Shown here: one piece after another, positions 42,142 through 54,874 of the stretch
How positions within the stretch are numbered: the first letter of the stretch is position 1
Layout: each line of letters begins with the position of its first letter
Assembly: GCA_036250195.1 (NCBI GenBank)
Contig: JAVHZZ010000002.1
Span: forward strand, 275,988,460 to 276,052,459
From: Mixophyes australis
Lineage: Eukaryota > Chordata > Amphibia > Anura > Limnodynastidae
Reading direction: 5' to 3'
Length of the DNA stretch: 64,000 nucleotides
Program-made: the position numbers and the translations under genes
The notes under the pieces: generated by a model
Seen by the model: only the letters and a program-made list of their open reading frames with translations
Database searches by the model: none
Told to the model about the DNA's origin: nothing

Positions 42142-42932
42142 TGTCGAAGTCAGATAAATTGGATATGGTCATTTCAATTAATATCTAACAACTTGATTGT
42201 CTTTTTCTGAAATTATGCCTTTAGCATGCTACGGCGTGGAGGAGGGTATTCAGCCGCAACATGTGGCAAACACTTTTGCACACATTTACGCACATTCACA
42301 CAAACATGCACACTTGTAATTAGCTCACATTAATAGTAGTTGCAACACATAGTTATTTATACTGAAATGTAGCAGAGTTTATGTTGAAATATTATAATGT
42401 TATATACATGTTAGTGAGATCTAAGGTTCAGGTTACAGGTATATATCGTGTTTGGTATCATTCTAATCCCCTATTTATCCGCAGTTGTCTGGTTTATTCG
42501 CCTAAAGGATCGCACATTGCATATGCAAGTTACAGATGATAAGGAATAAATGATTAGAATGATATTGTTTGTGTAATGCTAAGAGACCGGCTTGAACCAG
42601 TTCTTGGCGGTTAAAAAAGTATGCATCTTCTGGAGAAGCCAAGCCTACACCTAGATGGCATCGTTTGAACTGGCCAATGACCTGCATTACACTGGACCTT
42701 CCGGAAGCCTGGACCTATGGAAACAAGCCACATCATCTGTATTGTTTCACTGTATTCACTAACTGTATATAATCAGGAGCTCTGGAAACAGTAGTTAGTC
42801 TACTTGACCACAGCCTTCAGACCTGAATGACTGTAGACTGGATCCAGAGTGCCTGCTAAAATCACATTGTGCTTTGGAACCACACGATCGCATCGACAAT
42901 CGTTATTGGATAGAAACTAGATGCGCATAACA
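42142..42932 (+). repeat. 3' LTR of ERV-B
   Basis: 791 bp, TGTCGAAGTC...GCGCATAACA. Ends match the ERV-A LTR in inverse orientation; the middle is more diverged. TATATAA box at 42766-42772. Confidence 0.88.
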
Positions 42933-43566
42933 GGGTTCAGTACTATATATTTCTCTAGAACACAGTCTCCTTCAGAGCTGCAGGAGATAACCACGAGCCA
43001 ACTAAAATTCTGTGCATAGATTTCAAATACTAAATTGGGTTGCATTTACTGCCTAATTACTTAGCACTTGAGGTATTGTGGTTGATTGTTTTTTTTTTTT
43101 TATCAGAAGATCATGCTTGCTGCTCTTGTAAGTCTCCAAGGACTTGCTTTTTTTTTTTTACCTGCAAAAAGCACAAGGTCATTGTGCTTGATTACTGCCT
43201 CTGAATACTGTTTCTTAGTGATCTGGAAAGCACTCCAATTGAACTGGTAAATATAGCCCCATTAGGGTAGGGGTGAGAAGTAGGCTCTTTGTATGGTGAA
43301 CCCCTAGATTTTGATTACCTGTACTTATTGTCATTTTTGTGTCACGGTGTATATTTCTATTTTTTATATAAAATACAGTACATTTGTGCTTTTTTAGTTG
43401 TTTGTATAGAAAAGTTATTCCGAAATCATAGAGATAGAACTCAGCACATAAATATGCCTTCTGGCTAACCAGCAGGTGATGAGTGTGCAAAAGAGCTACA
43501 CATAACATGGTAGATGGTAGATCATACATGGTATCCTCACATTACCCTCAGTATACTCTATCTCAG
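42933..43566. other. Unassigned non-coding stretch
   Basis: No gene or clear repeat; two poly-T runs near 43090 and 43150. Confidence 0.6.
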
Positions 43567-44030
43567 TGGTAGTCAGCATATTGATGCTGACTACCCCGAC
43601 AAGACTTACCCCGACATCAGGATTCCAAAGGTTCTGCTTCCCGACGTTGACCGATGACGACTCCTCTTCACCCCGACTTCAGCCAATGACGATGAAGTAA
43701 GAAGGCGGCTGCAGCTGAGCATGCTGACGCGATTATCGCTGTTGTTAAGGGGGTAATATAAGCATGCACCCATGTACAAAGCAGTTTACAAAGGCTTCTA
43801 CATTGTACATGGGTGGATACTTACATTACCCCCTTAACAACAGCGATAATCACGTAGGCATGCTCAACAACATCATCAACTGCAGCCGCCTTCTTACTAC
43901 ATCATCATTGGCTGAAGTCGAGGTGAAGAGGAGTCGTCACCGGTCAAGGTCGGGAAGCAACCTCTTCTGAATCCTCAGGTCAGAGTAAGCCTTGTCAGGC
44001 TTCTCGGCATCGATATGCCATACTCCACCC
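43567..44030. mobile_element. Foldback (palindromic) DNA element
   Basis: Whole-length imperfect palindrome centred near 43795: for example GCGATTATCGCTGTTGTTAA (43729) pairs with TTAACAACAGCGATAATC (43834), and GACGACTCCTCTTCACC pairs with GGTGAAGAGGAGTCGTC. Outer ends TGGTAGTCAGCATATTGATG and its imperfect complement near 44030. No coding. Short TATCT on both sides may be a target duplication. Confidence 0.75.
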
Positions 44031-44287
44031 CTTTATCTACTGCTAGTTTAAACAGCTTGGGGCTATCCAGCTTTTGTAGAAGTCATGCCATTCTGTGACT
44101 TGTAATTCCATAACAACAAGGTAGTCACAAGTTGCCTAAATCTGAGGTACAATAATATCATGTTATATAAATATATTCTGTAAGAAATGCCATAATACGT
44201 AAGTAAATTACTATTAATTATGGAAAAATGTGTATTCTGTAGAAATGAGCGCACATATATTTTATTATTAGTATGTGAAACATGCAT

Positions 44288-44586
44288 AGCATGATAATCA
44301 AAAATCCATTTTATTCTTCTAAATGACTAAACATGAAAATCTGAAATTCATGTCAAAATGAAATAAAGATAAATCGTTTCACTATGGATCACTATTTATC
44401 ACACAATCATAAAGACTGTCCCCATGATAGTGTAAACAGAGCTTTTCATTTCAGTGATACTGAGCAAATCCCAGATTGATACACCACAAATGATAAATAG
44501 ATCTTAATTCCTTACTTAATGTAGCTCCTGAGGAAGTGTAGAAGTAAACGTTGAAAAAATTGTCATGCAGAGTTTTCCTGTCTCTC
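44288..44586 (+). repeat. Left arm of a spaced inverted repeat
   Basis: AGCATGATAATCA... to ...CAGAGTTTTCCTGTCTC; imperfectly complementary to 45335-45623. It contains GCTCCTGAGGAAGTGTAGAA with GTAAACG, faintly like the Penelope hammerhead boxes. Confidence 0.75.
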
Positions 44587-45334
44587 TCTTTCTGTTGGTA
44601 TGTTTCCACTGTCTGCAGTGGAATGCAATTTGGAACAGACCACCCTTTTCCTCTTTAAATGGTGACAGAATGTGTTTTCTAAAATATGGATTATACTACT
44701 ACTTGTAAGCAAAATTAATGAAAATGGGAATATATTTTGTGTTTTAAAAATATTACAGGATTTTTTATTCTATGAGGTTTATTTAAAGATTGCTAGCTCT
44801 TTATGCATTTGAAGTATGTTATTCTATGGGAGTTAGGAGAAGACTATAGCCTCACTATGTATTTGCACTCCGCAGAGCTCTATGGTTGTCTATTTTGGAT
44901 GGCGGTGTATAGCAGATGGTCCTCAGGCCCCAGCACCCTGGCGAGCCTTCACCTGTGACCCTCAGCTGGCTTCTCACGATGTTATCAGAATGGGGCAGCC
45001 AACTTCTGAGTTATGTAACCTCCTCTGCACAGTGCAGGGAGGCCATGCGGCATTCCCAGATTAGGAGGGAGGGCACTTTGCTTTCCCTTCTTCCTCTTTA
45101 CACTTTGAATGCTGTAGGGCAGCACATGTGACCCTCCAAGGTGTTGCCACTATAGGAGTCCATTACTGCCTAAACCACCAATATTTAAAGAGGAGTAGTG
45201 TGGGTTAATCTTATTCCCTTGACAAAGTAGCCAAATGCAAAACACATAATTCCATTTAGCCCCAGGAGGTTCACTTATACAGTAAATGAGTGTTGCATTC
45301 AAAATTGTGATCCACTGTGTATGCTGGAAAAAAT
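44587..45334. other. Spacer of the inverted repeat
   Basis: About 750 bp, no transposase or other gene recognised; ATG-started frames near 44880-45130 show no domain. Confidence 0.55.
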
Positions 45335-45623
45335 GAGACAGTAAAACTCTGCATGACAATATTTACGATTACTGCATCCTCAGGAGCTACATAAATAAGG
45401 AAATAAGATCTATTTATCATTCGTGGTGTATCTGGGATTTGCCAAGTATCACTCGAATGAAAATCCCCATTTGTTACTATCATTGGACAACTGGTGACAG
45501 TGCTTTTTAGATTGTGTGATAAAGAGAAACTAAGTGCATTGATTGATATTGTTTATTTATTTTTAAGATTTTCATTTGTATATTTTTTTAGGAGAATAAA
45601 ATGTATTTTATGATTATCATGCT
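45335..45623 (-). repeat. Right arm of the spaced inverted repeat
   Basis: Reverse complement of the left arm, ending TGATTATCATGCT. The pair may be the ends of one element or two copies of one repeat. Confidence 0.75.
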
Positions 45624-45842
45624 ATGGGGGAATTCAATTGGCGGCGTTACAGGTAAAAGTAACGCGGCCTGCGCATTATTACCGTTATTACTGTAATAAT
45701 GCGCTTTATTACCGTTATTACAGTAGTTTCAATGCCGGCTTTTTGCGCGCAGCTCCCTGACAGACTGCACTGTATTTGCGATTATGGGTAAATATGTGAT
45801 CACTTTTTAACTATCTCTATATTTTTCACCTCTCCATTTAGC

Positions 45843-45935
45843 GTTTGGGGATTAATTGTATTGGTGTTTTAATAATACCATTGTACCATGGAGTAGTGAT
45901 GGTCGTGAAATGATTAACTATGGACTAAATTATTA
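45843..45935 (+). repeat. 93-bp direct repeat, copy 1
   Basis: GTTTGGGGATTAATTGTATT... matches 47120-47212 at 91 of 93 positions. Confidence 0.9.
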
Positions 45936-47119
45936 TGCACTTTATTTACCTTTCGGATTTGGGGCCGATGCAGATTTTGTGGTGAATTTTAATATATTAA
46001 TTTGTTTCCTATTGAGTATTTATTAAGTTACTTCAGCTATATAAATAAATTATATATAAATAAATATTAAATAAATAGTTATCATATGCTGTGCTTGTTG
46101 CTTCTAGTTATTTGTGATTTCACTAAGCTTATAGAGCTATCTCAGGATTCAGTATTTACATACCCTACTATTGTTTTATTATTCAGCTATTATAAAGAAT
46201 ATCAACAATCTCCCAGCCCCACCGTAGAGCTTACTTGTTAGAGCTGAGACCTTCACAAAAGTTGTAGCTTTTGTGCCAGGTGTACATCAGGCATAACAAA
46301 TGTTCCCAATGATGGCATAGACATAATGTAGAGATGTGGCTTCACAGTGTTAGTAGTAAATACTAAATTCACATTAACCTATTTATACACAATGCATGTG
46401 CCAATTACACAAGAGAAAATATTTTGTTAACACTATAATAAAGTCGCATTGTCCAAATATAATTAAAATAAATGGAAACATCAGTTGTTTTCTCCTTTAA
46501 AACTCTTCTTTCCTGCAGTAGTTCAAATGGAAATGTCAATTAAGTAATGGAAATAGACAATCACAATGTCTTATAATAAAGTCGAAATGTTAATGAATTA
46601 AGTACTATCAGTTGGAGGAGTCAATATGCAATCAGCCAGTCAGAATGCGCTAGATAGTGCTGTTGATAGTTATCATCATCATTGCATTCCATTGCACAAT
46701 GCCCTCCAGTACCCGCAAGAGCTAGGCCTCTTATAAGGTATGTCTGCGAATACGTATTTGCTTAATTGTGTTGCAATTATGTGAACAGCCTTACTGTACT
46801 TGTCCTATAATTGTCGAGGCATAAGGAGACACATGTTATCGATATGTAATAAAACTAGATACAGACGCATTCGTACACAGCTTTGATGCATATGCGCAAT
46901 ACAAATATGATTATCTGACATATTATAATCCCTTAAACATGGTGTAAACAGAAACTTATGCAATTTCTTTTTTTACAGATGGGAGTTATGAATTAGTGTG
47001 GTTATAGTCATGGAGACTAATACACAATCAGTGACATTATTGTCTAACACATTAATATATCTCTTTAGGAATAATTAGACTATGCTCTTATACTCTTCTT
47101 ATATTACCTTTATATAAGT

Positions 47120-47212
47120 GTTTGGGGATTAATTGTATTGGTGTTTTAATAATACCATTGTTCCATGGAGTAGTGATGGTCGTGAAATGATTAACTATGG
47201 ACTAATTTATTA
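47120..47212 (+). repeat. 93-bp direct repeat, copy 2
   Basis: Near-identical to 45843-45935, offset 1,277 bp in the same orientation; similarity stops sharply on both sides. Confidence 0.9.
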
Positions 47213-50200
47213 ATGGAAATGGAAATGTGCTTAAATGGATCTAATCTTCAAGAGTGGTTTCCCGTTTTATCTGTTTTGGTTAAATTTTAATATTTCCATT
47301 GAAACAGCGTTTTCTGATATTTCTGTGATATTATATTTCAACTACGTCCTACTTTGTAGCCTATAGTGGAAGGGTAACATAGCAAATGATTTTGACAAGT
47401 GTGTCAGTATCTTTTTAGACAAGGTCATATACCCCCACAAAAAATATTGAACTACAAGCAGAAGATTATCTAAAAACTCTGTCACCCCTGACTAACCTGG
47501 CCAAAGGGGTTATTCAATTCAATATTGTAACAAAACAACCTTGTCTGTCTAAAAATGACTAAAATCCCCTAGATGTATATCTCACACTCACTAGTAAACA
47601 CAAAGACCTGCAAACACTAAAATTAAGTTCAAGAACTGACAGTTCTGGAAGTCTTCAGTTACATCCTGACTGATCCCAAAATGGAATCCCAATCTAAATG
47701 TATCTGTAAATAAAACAATTGCCTGCATAAATGCAGTGTTATAAAAAGCAAGCCTTTATTAAATATAGATTATTTAAGCAGACAAAGAAAGAACATTAGT
47801 AAATGTGATTTAATAAGACATGCATGAATATCAATGCAAAATAGTTTATGTAATAAAGAAAAAAGAAATAAAACACAGAAACAGAAGAATTATACTCACA
47901 TACTTTTCAGGTTATCTGCTGACTGGGGGAAGGCTATAAAGTGACATGTCTTAGTAGCAGACAGACCCCAAAAGAATTGATATCTAAAAATCATACTTTT
48001 TATGCACTCTGCCTTGCCCAAACTGGGTAAACTGGTACTGTACTGTCTTTTACAACTGTTTTATTTTGCCCAAGAACACTTCTAATAACAAGCCTACGAA
48101 CATATTCTAACTCTCTTCTGGAACAATACAGATATTAATTACACTAAATATGGTATGCTTTTTCAAACATATAAAGTACATATGTTATGTTATACTGCTT
48201 CCTTGGGATAATATATTATCCCTATATGTTCCATTTGGGGCTTTGCAAATTGACATGTTATATTGTTGCTTACATTATATGTTATGAGAAGTTAATTATT
48301 AAGAATATTATGGTTTTTCATGCATTCTAGGGTCTGCAGCTAATGTCCGTATTTTAGGGATTTCACCCAAAAAAACCCCTATAGTGAAACTTTTGAAGGA
48401 ATATTGAGATTCGGTAAAAACAGCCCTGGCCCTTAGCAAATAAAAATTATTAATACTTCTAGACTTTTGACAATAATTGATGTTAATTTCTTGATAACAA
48501 ATTTATTCTCAAAGAAATATAATCTTATAGGCATCTGGATAACAGTTCCCACATATGAAGATATGTATAATCAACCAAAGTCCACAATTCATAACAAATC
48601 TAACATGAAATAATTTGATATTCTTCTACTTGACGTGTATATGGTGTAACAGTCCAAGGTCCTTCAAAAAAACACAAAAACAGAATAATAATAGTGTAGT
48701 ATAAAAAAAGGCTGTGACTCAGGGAGTTACCGGCTTGAGCAACAGTATATAAAGTAAGACAGCTCTTGTAAAATTACTTAGCCTTGAAAACGACCTCTAT
48801 ACCTATCCCCCACCCCTCTTTGACATTGAGATCATTGTACTCACATTTAATAAATACCCCAATTTTTCCCCAATATTAAATAATTAGTATTCCCAATTAA
48901 TAAATAGCCCTCCTTCTGCTAAAACCAAAACCTACATTAATTTAATAATCCCTAAACCACCCTAGCATTAATTAAATAATGCCATCACACCACCTTAAAT
49001 TAATAGTCATTACTATAGCCCCACTATAACATTAAATAGTCCCCAGCATCAAATAAATTACCCCCACTAATAAATTAATGTTTCCCACCAACTATAAAAT
49101 GATTATCACCCACCCCCGCATTAACTTAATAAGCAGCCTCAACCACTATTATCATAAGAGCATCCCCACAACTTACCTTCTACCAACCTGCTGTGTAGAT
49201 TTGTCATCCTTCTGCCATCCGACTCGATTTGTGTGCCTCTCTTATTTACTGCCCCCCTACTATACCACAAAAGAGGGGTGCATGACATACAGTGTAAAAG
49301 GGAGCAAAGTGTCTGTCCCCAAGGGAGGGACCAACTTTTCAATGAGTCCTGGAAGAAGGGGGTTTCTGGGCAACTGGAAACACTGCCTAAGTGTGCTCCT
49401 GCCAGAATGGACATTTGAACTTTATTATCCTGTGGCTAATAGAAATTGTTTAATCATATAAACAACAAAAATATTAATTCCTGCAATTAAGCATCTCTTA
49501 AAATATGGCTATCAGAGGTAAGCATTGCACAAATATATTTTCTTTCAAAAACATATTGCAATTTGTGAGTGAAATTAGCTATTCTTGAAGGTCTGTAATT
49601 AATAATCAATTATATCCAAATCTACATTTTAAAACTTGATTACAGAATTTTATACACTTGAAAAAGTTATGGATAAAGATATATTGATGCAAGATGTTTG
49701 TTACATATTAAATTACTGAAGCTTGGATGATACATGAAAACATTGAATAAACTTGAAATAGAAATCACTGCAGAAGTCAAAAACGAACCAGTGATAATGA
49801 TTTGTATAGATGTGGTGGAAGTGTAGAGGCTGGTATAGATTAAGGAGCAGTCTTCACTAAAAAAAAATATGCATAACAATGAATAGGGAATGAAATATTG
49901 ACAAAGTGATGAAGACTAAACTTAAATTTATGAAAACCCTTGAAACAGATTCCTATGACATACCAAATACTCTCACATGGAAAATAGCTAATATAATTGA
50001 TATCCCTGCTTACAAAATTCATTGCAATCAATGGTACAATATATAAAAGATTATTCTATGTTAGTTTATAGAGAATGATGTTTGGTTTGCCATTTACACT
50101 AGACAACAAATGTATACAAAAGATATGCAAATGTGTGTAAGATCTCAAACCTATGCTGATCGATGTATAAACAGTATTGTAAAGTAATAGGATACCAGGT

Positions 50201-51879
50201 TATATTACCATGATGTATTATGCATTTAGAGGAAGGACAAATTCATACAATATATGATATATGCAGTACTACCCTGCTTATAATGTTTCATTATTACTCT
50301 ACTTTTCTTTAACAATATAGCTCTTACATAGTGGAGTAAGTCATTCTGTATATTTATCTTAATTTATCCACATATGTGCATGATTTACTATGAACTGTTT
50401 TCTTTAAAAATGTAAACAAAAGAATCATTCATAGATTACAAGAGAAAAGGTTTCTTTGGTTTCAAATGATCATTCATGTATGATTGACTTTGTTTCAATG
50501 TACTAAGTAGTAAAGTTTCAACAGAAAAATGTTCATGTATTAACCTCTGAAGAATAATAAAATAATAATAAACCATAGATAAATAAGCAATAGTGGAAAC
50601 ATTGATCTCTTCTTTTTAGGTTGTATTTATATAGCTGCTTGAATGTGCAACATTTTCTCATGTTTACAGCAAGTGTGAGATAAAATTGTGAACCCTTTGC
50701 AAGTCATGTACTACTTTCCTTTGTGCCATTCGTCCATCCCCTTATTATGTCAAGCGCAACAATAGTACTGGCATTTAACTGAATTTTCTTTTTTAAACAA
50801 CTTAAGAAGTAATGGATGAAAAGGACCATTTGTGTTCTTCTGTCAAGCTTTTATTTATGTTATTTTTAAGTGTTACTTACAGTCACTATGCAAGCGCTTG
50901 GGTGCATAAACAGCATCTTATTGTAAGCTTTCATGAAACCTGAAACTGTTCAAAATTCAAGTCTGTTTGCTTTGGAAAAATTATGCAATCTCTCTGAAAA
51001 GAGTGTACCCCAATTTAACTGGTTACATCTTCGTTTAGTCCTCTAAAATGGCAATATTGTCATTTTAAAGAACTAAAAGGAAAGGTAACCAGTTAACAAC
51101 ATTGGTTTTCCACTCTTGCATTGCAAGGACACAACTCATATTATACCCACAAAACACTTTTGGTCACCTGCTGGATTGTGACTAATGGTCAGCTTTGTAT
51201 TAATGTTTAATTTAGAAATGTTGGGTTGTATGCAATAAATCACTTATTTTTATCATAGCGGACTAAAAATCATAATGGGCTTATGCTAAATCCACAATAC
51301 GCTGTCTTGTAATTATTCCAAATATTTTTCTTGTTGTTTAGTTCACAAAGACATAAAAGAGACCTATGGCTCACCATAGCTAACATTGTCTGACATTAAC
51401 TTTAAACTGATCAAACCCAATTTAAGGCTTAAAGAGGAGCTTCAATTCAGCACAATGTTTCTCTGGGACATCTATGAAGACAAATTGCGCCAATGTTCTT
51501 GATGGAATCTCCGCTCATTTACCTTGCACCCATAGATGTGTATGGAAAAATGAGTGGGGATTCCCTACCGTAATGTCAGGTAATTTGCCCATCGGACATC
51601 GCAGTGATGCTCTGCAACACATTGTCAGCATTTGAGTTCCCCAAAAAGAGGTGTCAGTTTAGTATGATGGATGGTACTCGACAAATATAATAATAATAAG
51701 AACAAAAACAGAGAGTCTCGAAAATAATATCACTCACTGAAGTTAGAATAGAGAAAATTACTCATTCTCCTGTTTTGTGTCACTCTGTGTATTGCAATGA
51801 GCATCAAGAAAAAAAACAAAGAGAATTGTCTGAGGGGGTCATAGAGAGCATTGTAAGCAAACATGGACAATCTCAGGCT
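47213..51879. other. AT-rich non-coding stretch
   Basis: No gene recognised. 48830-49130 is a degenerate C-tract/ATTAAT-rich low-complexity block; 55600-56030 looks like a related block in the opposite orientation. Short open frames at 49078-49461 and 49667-50031 show no domain. Confidence 0.6.
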
Positions 51880-52560
51880 ACAAATCAATCTCCTTGATGC
51901 TCCCATTTTGACCGTACATAATGTTGTTAGGAAGTTTAAGGCCCATAGTTGTGTAGCCAGCCTCCTCGGAAAGAGAAAACTTGATGGAAGATTGCAGCGC
52001 AGGATTGTTTGAGAAAGCACTTTGATTAACTGCCAAACAGATTTAAGATGACCTTCAGACACAAGGTACAACAGTTTCAACTCACACCATCCATCGCCAA
52101 CATAATGAAAGGGGTTATATGGTAAGATTCCCAGGAGAGCCCCACTGCTGAGAGAGACATAAGAAAGTCTGACTGGAGTTTGCCAAAACACACCTGATCA
52201 AGCCGAATTTCCTGTCAGAGAATGCCCTGTGTACATATGAGACCAAATTAGTGCTTTTTGGTAAAACACAACATCCATATGTTTGCAGAAAGCAAAATGA
52301 AAAGAACACCATCCCTATAGTCAAACATGGACACTTCAAAAAGTATTCAGGCATATTTCAAGACACTAGACTGTTCTGAAGTGACTAGTGATGACATCTA
52401 AATCCCATAGAACACCTGTGGAGAGACCTGAAAACAGTAGTTAGGAGAAGGCACCCTTCAAATCTGGGAGAGCTGGAGCAGTTTGCACAAGAAGAGTGGC
52501 TCAAACTACTTGTAGAGATATTTTTGGATATAGACAGGTACAGTGCATGCCGCATTCAGA
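51880..52560 (+). pseudogene. Tc1/mariner transposase relic
   Basis: Scattered frames translate to Tc1 landmarks in order: VVRKFKAHSCVASLLGK and KLDGRLQRRIV (HTH region, about 51920-52010), TKLVLFGKTQHPYVCRKQNE and KNTIPIVKHG (about 52237-52330), HLNPIEHLWRDLKTVVRRRH and ELEQFAQEEW (about 52397-52500). These match the D-D-E Tc1 fold, including the C-terminal NPIE-W block with the catalytic Glu. Many stops and gaps; the catalytic Asp blocks in the middle are lost. The terminal inverted repeats were not identified. Confidence 0.78.
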
Positions 52561-52997
52561 AAACACATCATATAAAACCAGTACTGAAATTTCTTCTATG
52601 AAAATAAAAGAAATTAAATCTTCTCTTCTTCTAAACAGTAGTCGATTAATGTATATTCTCATTGGAATCAGATGACACCTCTCCCTTTATATGTGTATTG
52701 AATAACTTAATCTGTTTGACACTACATAACAGTTCAATTTGATGCATTTTTGAGGTTGGACATTGGTTTATGACATTGGTAATAGTGCTTATCTGCTACC
52801 TTTTACTAAATTAACATTAAACTTTTACATTCAGATGTCGATTTTTTTGCACCTTACTTGAAACAAACAGGGCAACATGTGTTTAAAAAATCAGCTATAC
52901 ACAACCATATATTTCCTAGCATCCATTTACAATGCATCACAAGATATACTAAGGGCTGCTGGCCTGCTCATACTAACCGAGCAACATTAAAGATTAT

Positions 52998-53307
52998 GGG
53001 CCTGAGTCATTAAGGCAAAAAAGGAGTAAATGTTCTCTGGGACAAACCATGTTACAATGCAAGGGGTGAACATTAGTTTATTATTTTGCTCATAAGTTAA
53101 ATACTGGCTGTTTTTTCATCTAGCACACCAATACTTGATAGCTTTATTATTACACTGAAATTTAAAGTTGATCTAGGACATGCCTTACCCCAACCATAAA
53201 TCTGTCCCCCCATTTTAAATTTACCTCCCCCTCCAATGCAACATGGTTTTGCCCAGGTGAAAAGTTACTCCTTTTTTATGCTTTGCTCTCCTTAATGACT
53301 CAGCCCC
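52998..53307. mobile_element. MITE with terminal inverted repeats
   Basis: 310 bp; left GGGCCTGAGTCATTAAGG and right CCTTAATGACTCAGCCCC are inverted copies, extending inward to AAAAAAGGAGTAA. TAT flanks both sides. No coding. A similar sequence is, from memory, abundant in frog genomes. Confidence 0.8.
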
Positions 53308-53705
53308 TATGTGTTATTGTGGTAACTATGTCCTGTGAAAACCTGCATTGAAAAAAATCATTGAAAAACCATTGCAAATAGCAAATAACATCCTTTTTAG
53401 CTGTAATGCAGGGTCAGACTGGACATGTGGCATTTCTGGCTATTGCCAGAAAGGCCAATGGCTAGATGGACCGATCCATCCTTCCACTCAAGCAACAACA
53501 CCTCCCGACAGCACTTTATTTTCCCTCATACGCTGGTAGGGACAACAGGGGGCACATACCCTGGGTCCCCCCTGTGTCTCACAGCGCAGATGGAACAAGG
53601 TAAGTGTGAGGGAAGAAAGGGGGTATGTTAATATAAAGTATGAGGGAGAGAGAGTGTTAATATAATGTGGAGGGAAGGGAGGGGGGTTATGTTAATATAA
53701 TGTGT

Positions 53706-54728
53706 GTGATGATACCAGGCTTAGTGTATTGCTCTGTGCTGCACAGCTGACCTACCAAAGGTTCAAAAATCACCCAGGCAAATATACGAAAGAAATAAAT
53801 AGGTTTATTTAAAACAATGGTAGCACCAAGCAGCAATAATAATATTTAAATAATAACCTGCAACAAATAACACTACAGTCTGGGACAGACAATATTCAGA
53901 GTACAATGAAAACACCTCACCAGTTTCCTAGCCAATCTCAGAGGGTGCCGTCTATCTAAACTTCTTCTGCGACACAGACCATCTTCCCTTTAAGACTACC
54001 AGCAAGGCAGCGGTTCTTAGTCACTGTCACTTTTCTTTTGGCAGACACACAGTTCCCCACGACCTAGAGAGAGTAGATCAGGACAAAGCAGAACTCCATG
54101 AACAGATTGTCCCTTCCATGTCTCCTGGCAGAGACTTAGATCTCAACACCAGCCTGACTACAGATATCAATGGGTAGTGAATGCCCCTTTGCTGTTCTCT
54201 GGAGCTCGTTTTTAAAGGCATAAATGACCTCAGGAGTTTTTGAGGAGCTGCCTGATAGGTCCTTTTCTGTGTTTACTTTTTCACAGATAGCAGATGATTT
54301 GCTCTTGGGAGAGGTATTGTTTTATAACTACACAGCAGAGTTTGTCTAAACAGGAGAGATCACAACCCAGACACATTACATTTAAATTCACAATGTAGTC
54401 CTCTGTAATGAAACAAACTGCTCTATCTGTGGACCTTTTCCCTATCTTAACACATGAGACCCCCTGATGTGGTGTACATTCATACAGGAATAATGGACAA
54501 TAATCCTTTTGCGTAGGCTGAAACAATGGATTAGACTGCATGTATTCACAAGATAGGAAACCATGCTGCCAGACATATTAACTTCCTACAAATACAATAT
54601 ATACAAGTTTAAACATGATTGCAAATATGGGGAACCAGAGGGCTAGAAAAAGTATGTTTATATAATACATACTTTATGAGAAACGAGGAGCAAACTGGTT
54701 GAGTTGATATGAATACCTCATTTCATCA
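53706..54728. mobile_element. Insertion within the minisatellite (solo-LTR or hAT-like)
   Basis: 1,023 bp bounded by TAATGTGT on both sides (53698-53705, 54729-54736). Ends GTGATGATACC and TTTCATCA give a short inverted TGATGA/TCATCA. No coding. The 8-bp direct repeat could be a hAT duplication, or simply the tandem unit. Confidence 0.4.
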
Positions 54729-54874
54729 TAATGTGTAAGGGTGGGGGTATGTTATTATAATGTGTAAGGGGGTGTTAATATAATGTGTGAGGGAAGGGAG
54801 GGAGGGTATGTTAATATAATGTGTAAGGGAGGGTGTATGTTCATATAATGAATGAGGGGGGTATCTTAATAAGC

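Larger units (their letters stand above)
30411..42932 (+). mobile_element. ERV-B: related provirus, 5' truncated and invaded
   Basis: Same family as ERV-A on the opposite strand: gag, pro, pol, env and 3' LTR (42142-42932) are all recognisable by alignment of motifs. Homology to ERV-A begins near 30411, at the start of gag; no 5' LTR, leader or PBS is seen. Three later insertions split it: 31367-31998, 36348-38382 and 39338-41860. Removing them leaves about 7.3 kb of provirus. Genes are broken throughout. Confidence 0.88.

Noticed and set aside
44882..45131. Small plus-strand frames in the inverted-repeat spacer
   Set aside because: No domain, no conserved context and overlapping alternative frames.
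49078..49461. 127-codon plus-strand frame
   Set aside because: It begins in low-complexity sequence and shows no domain or gene structure.
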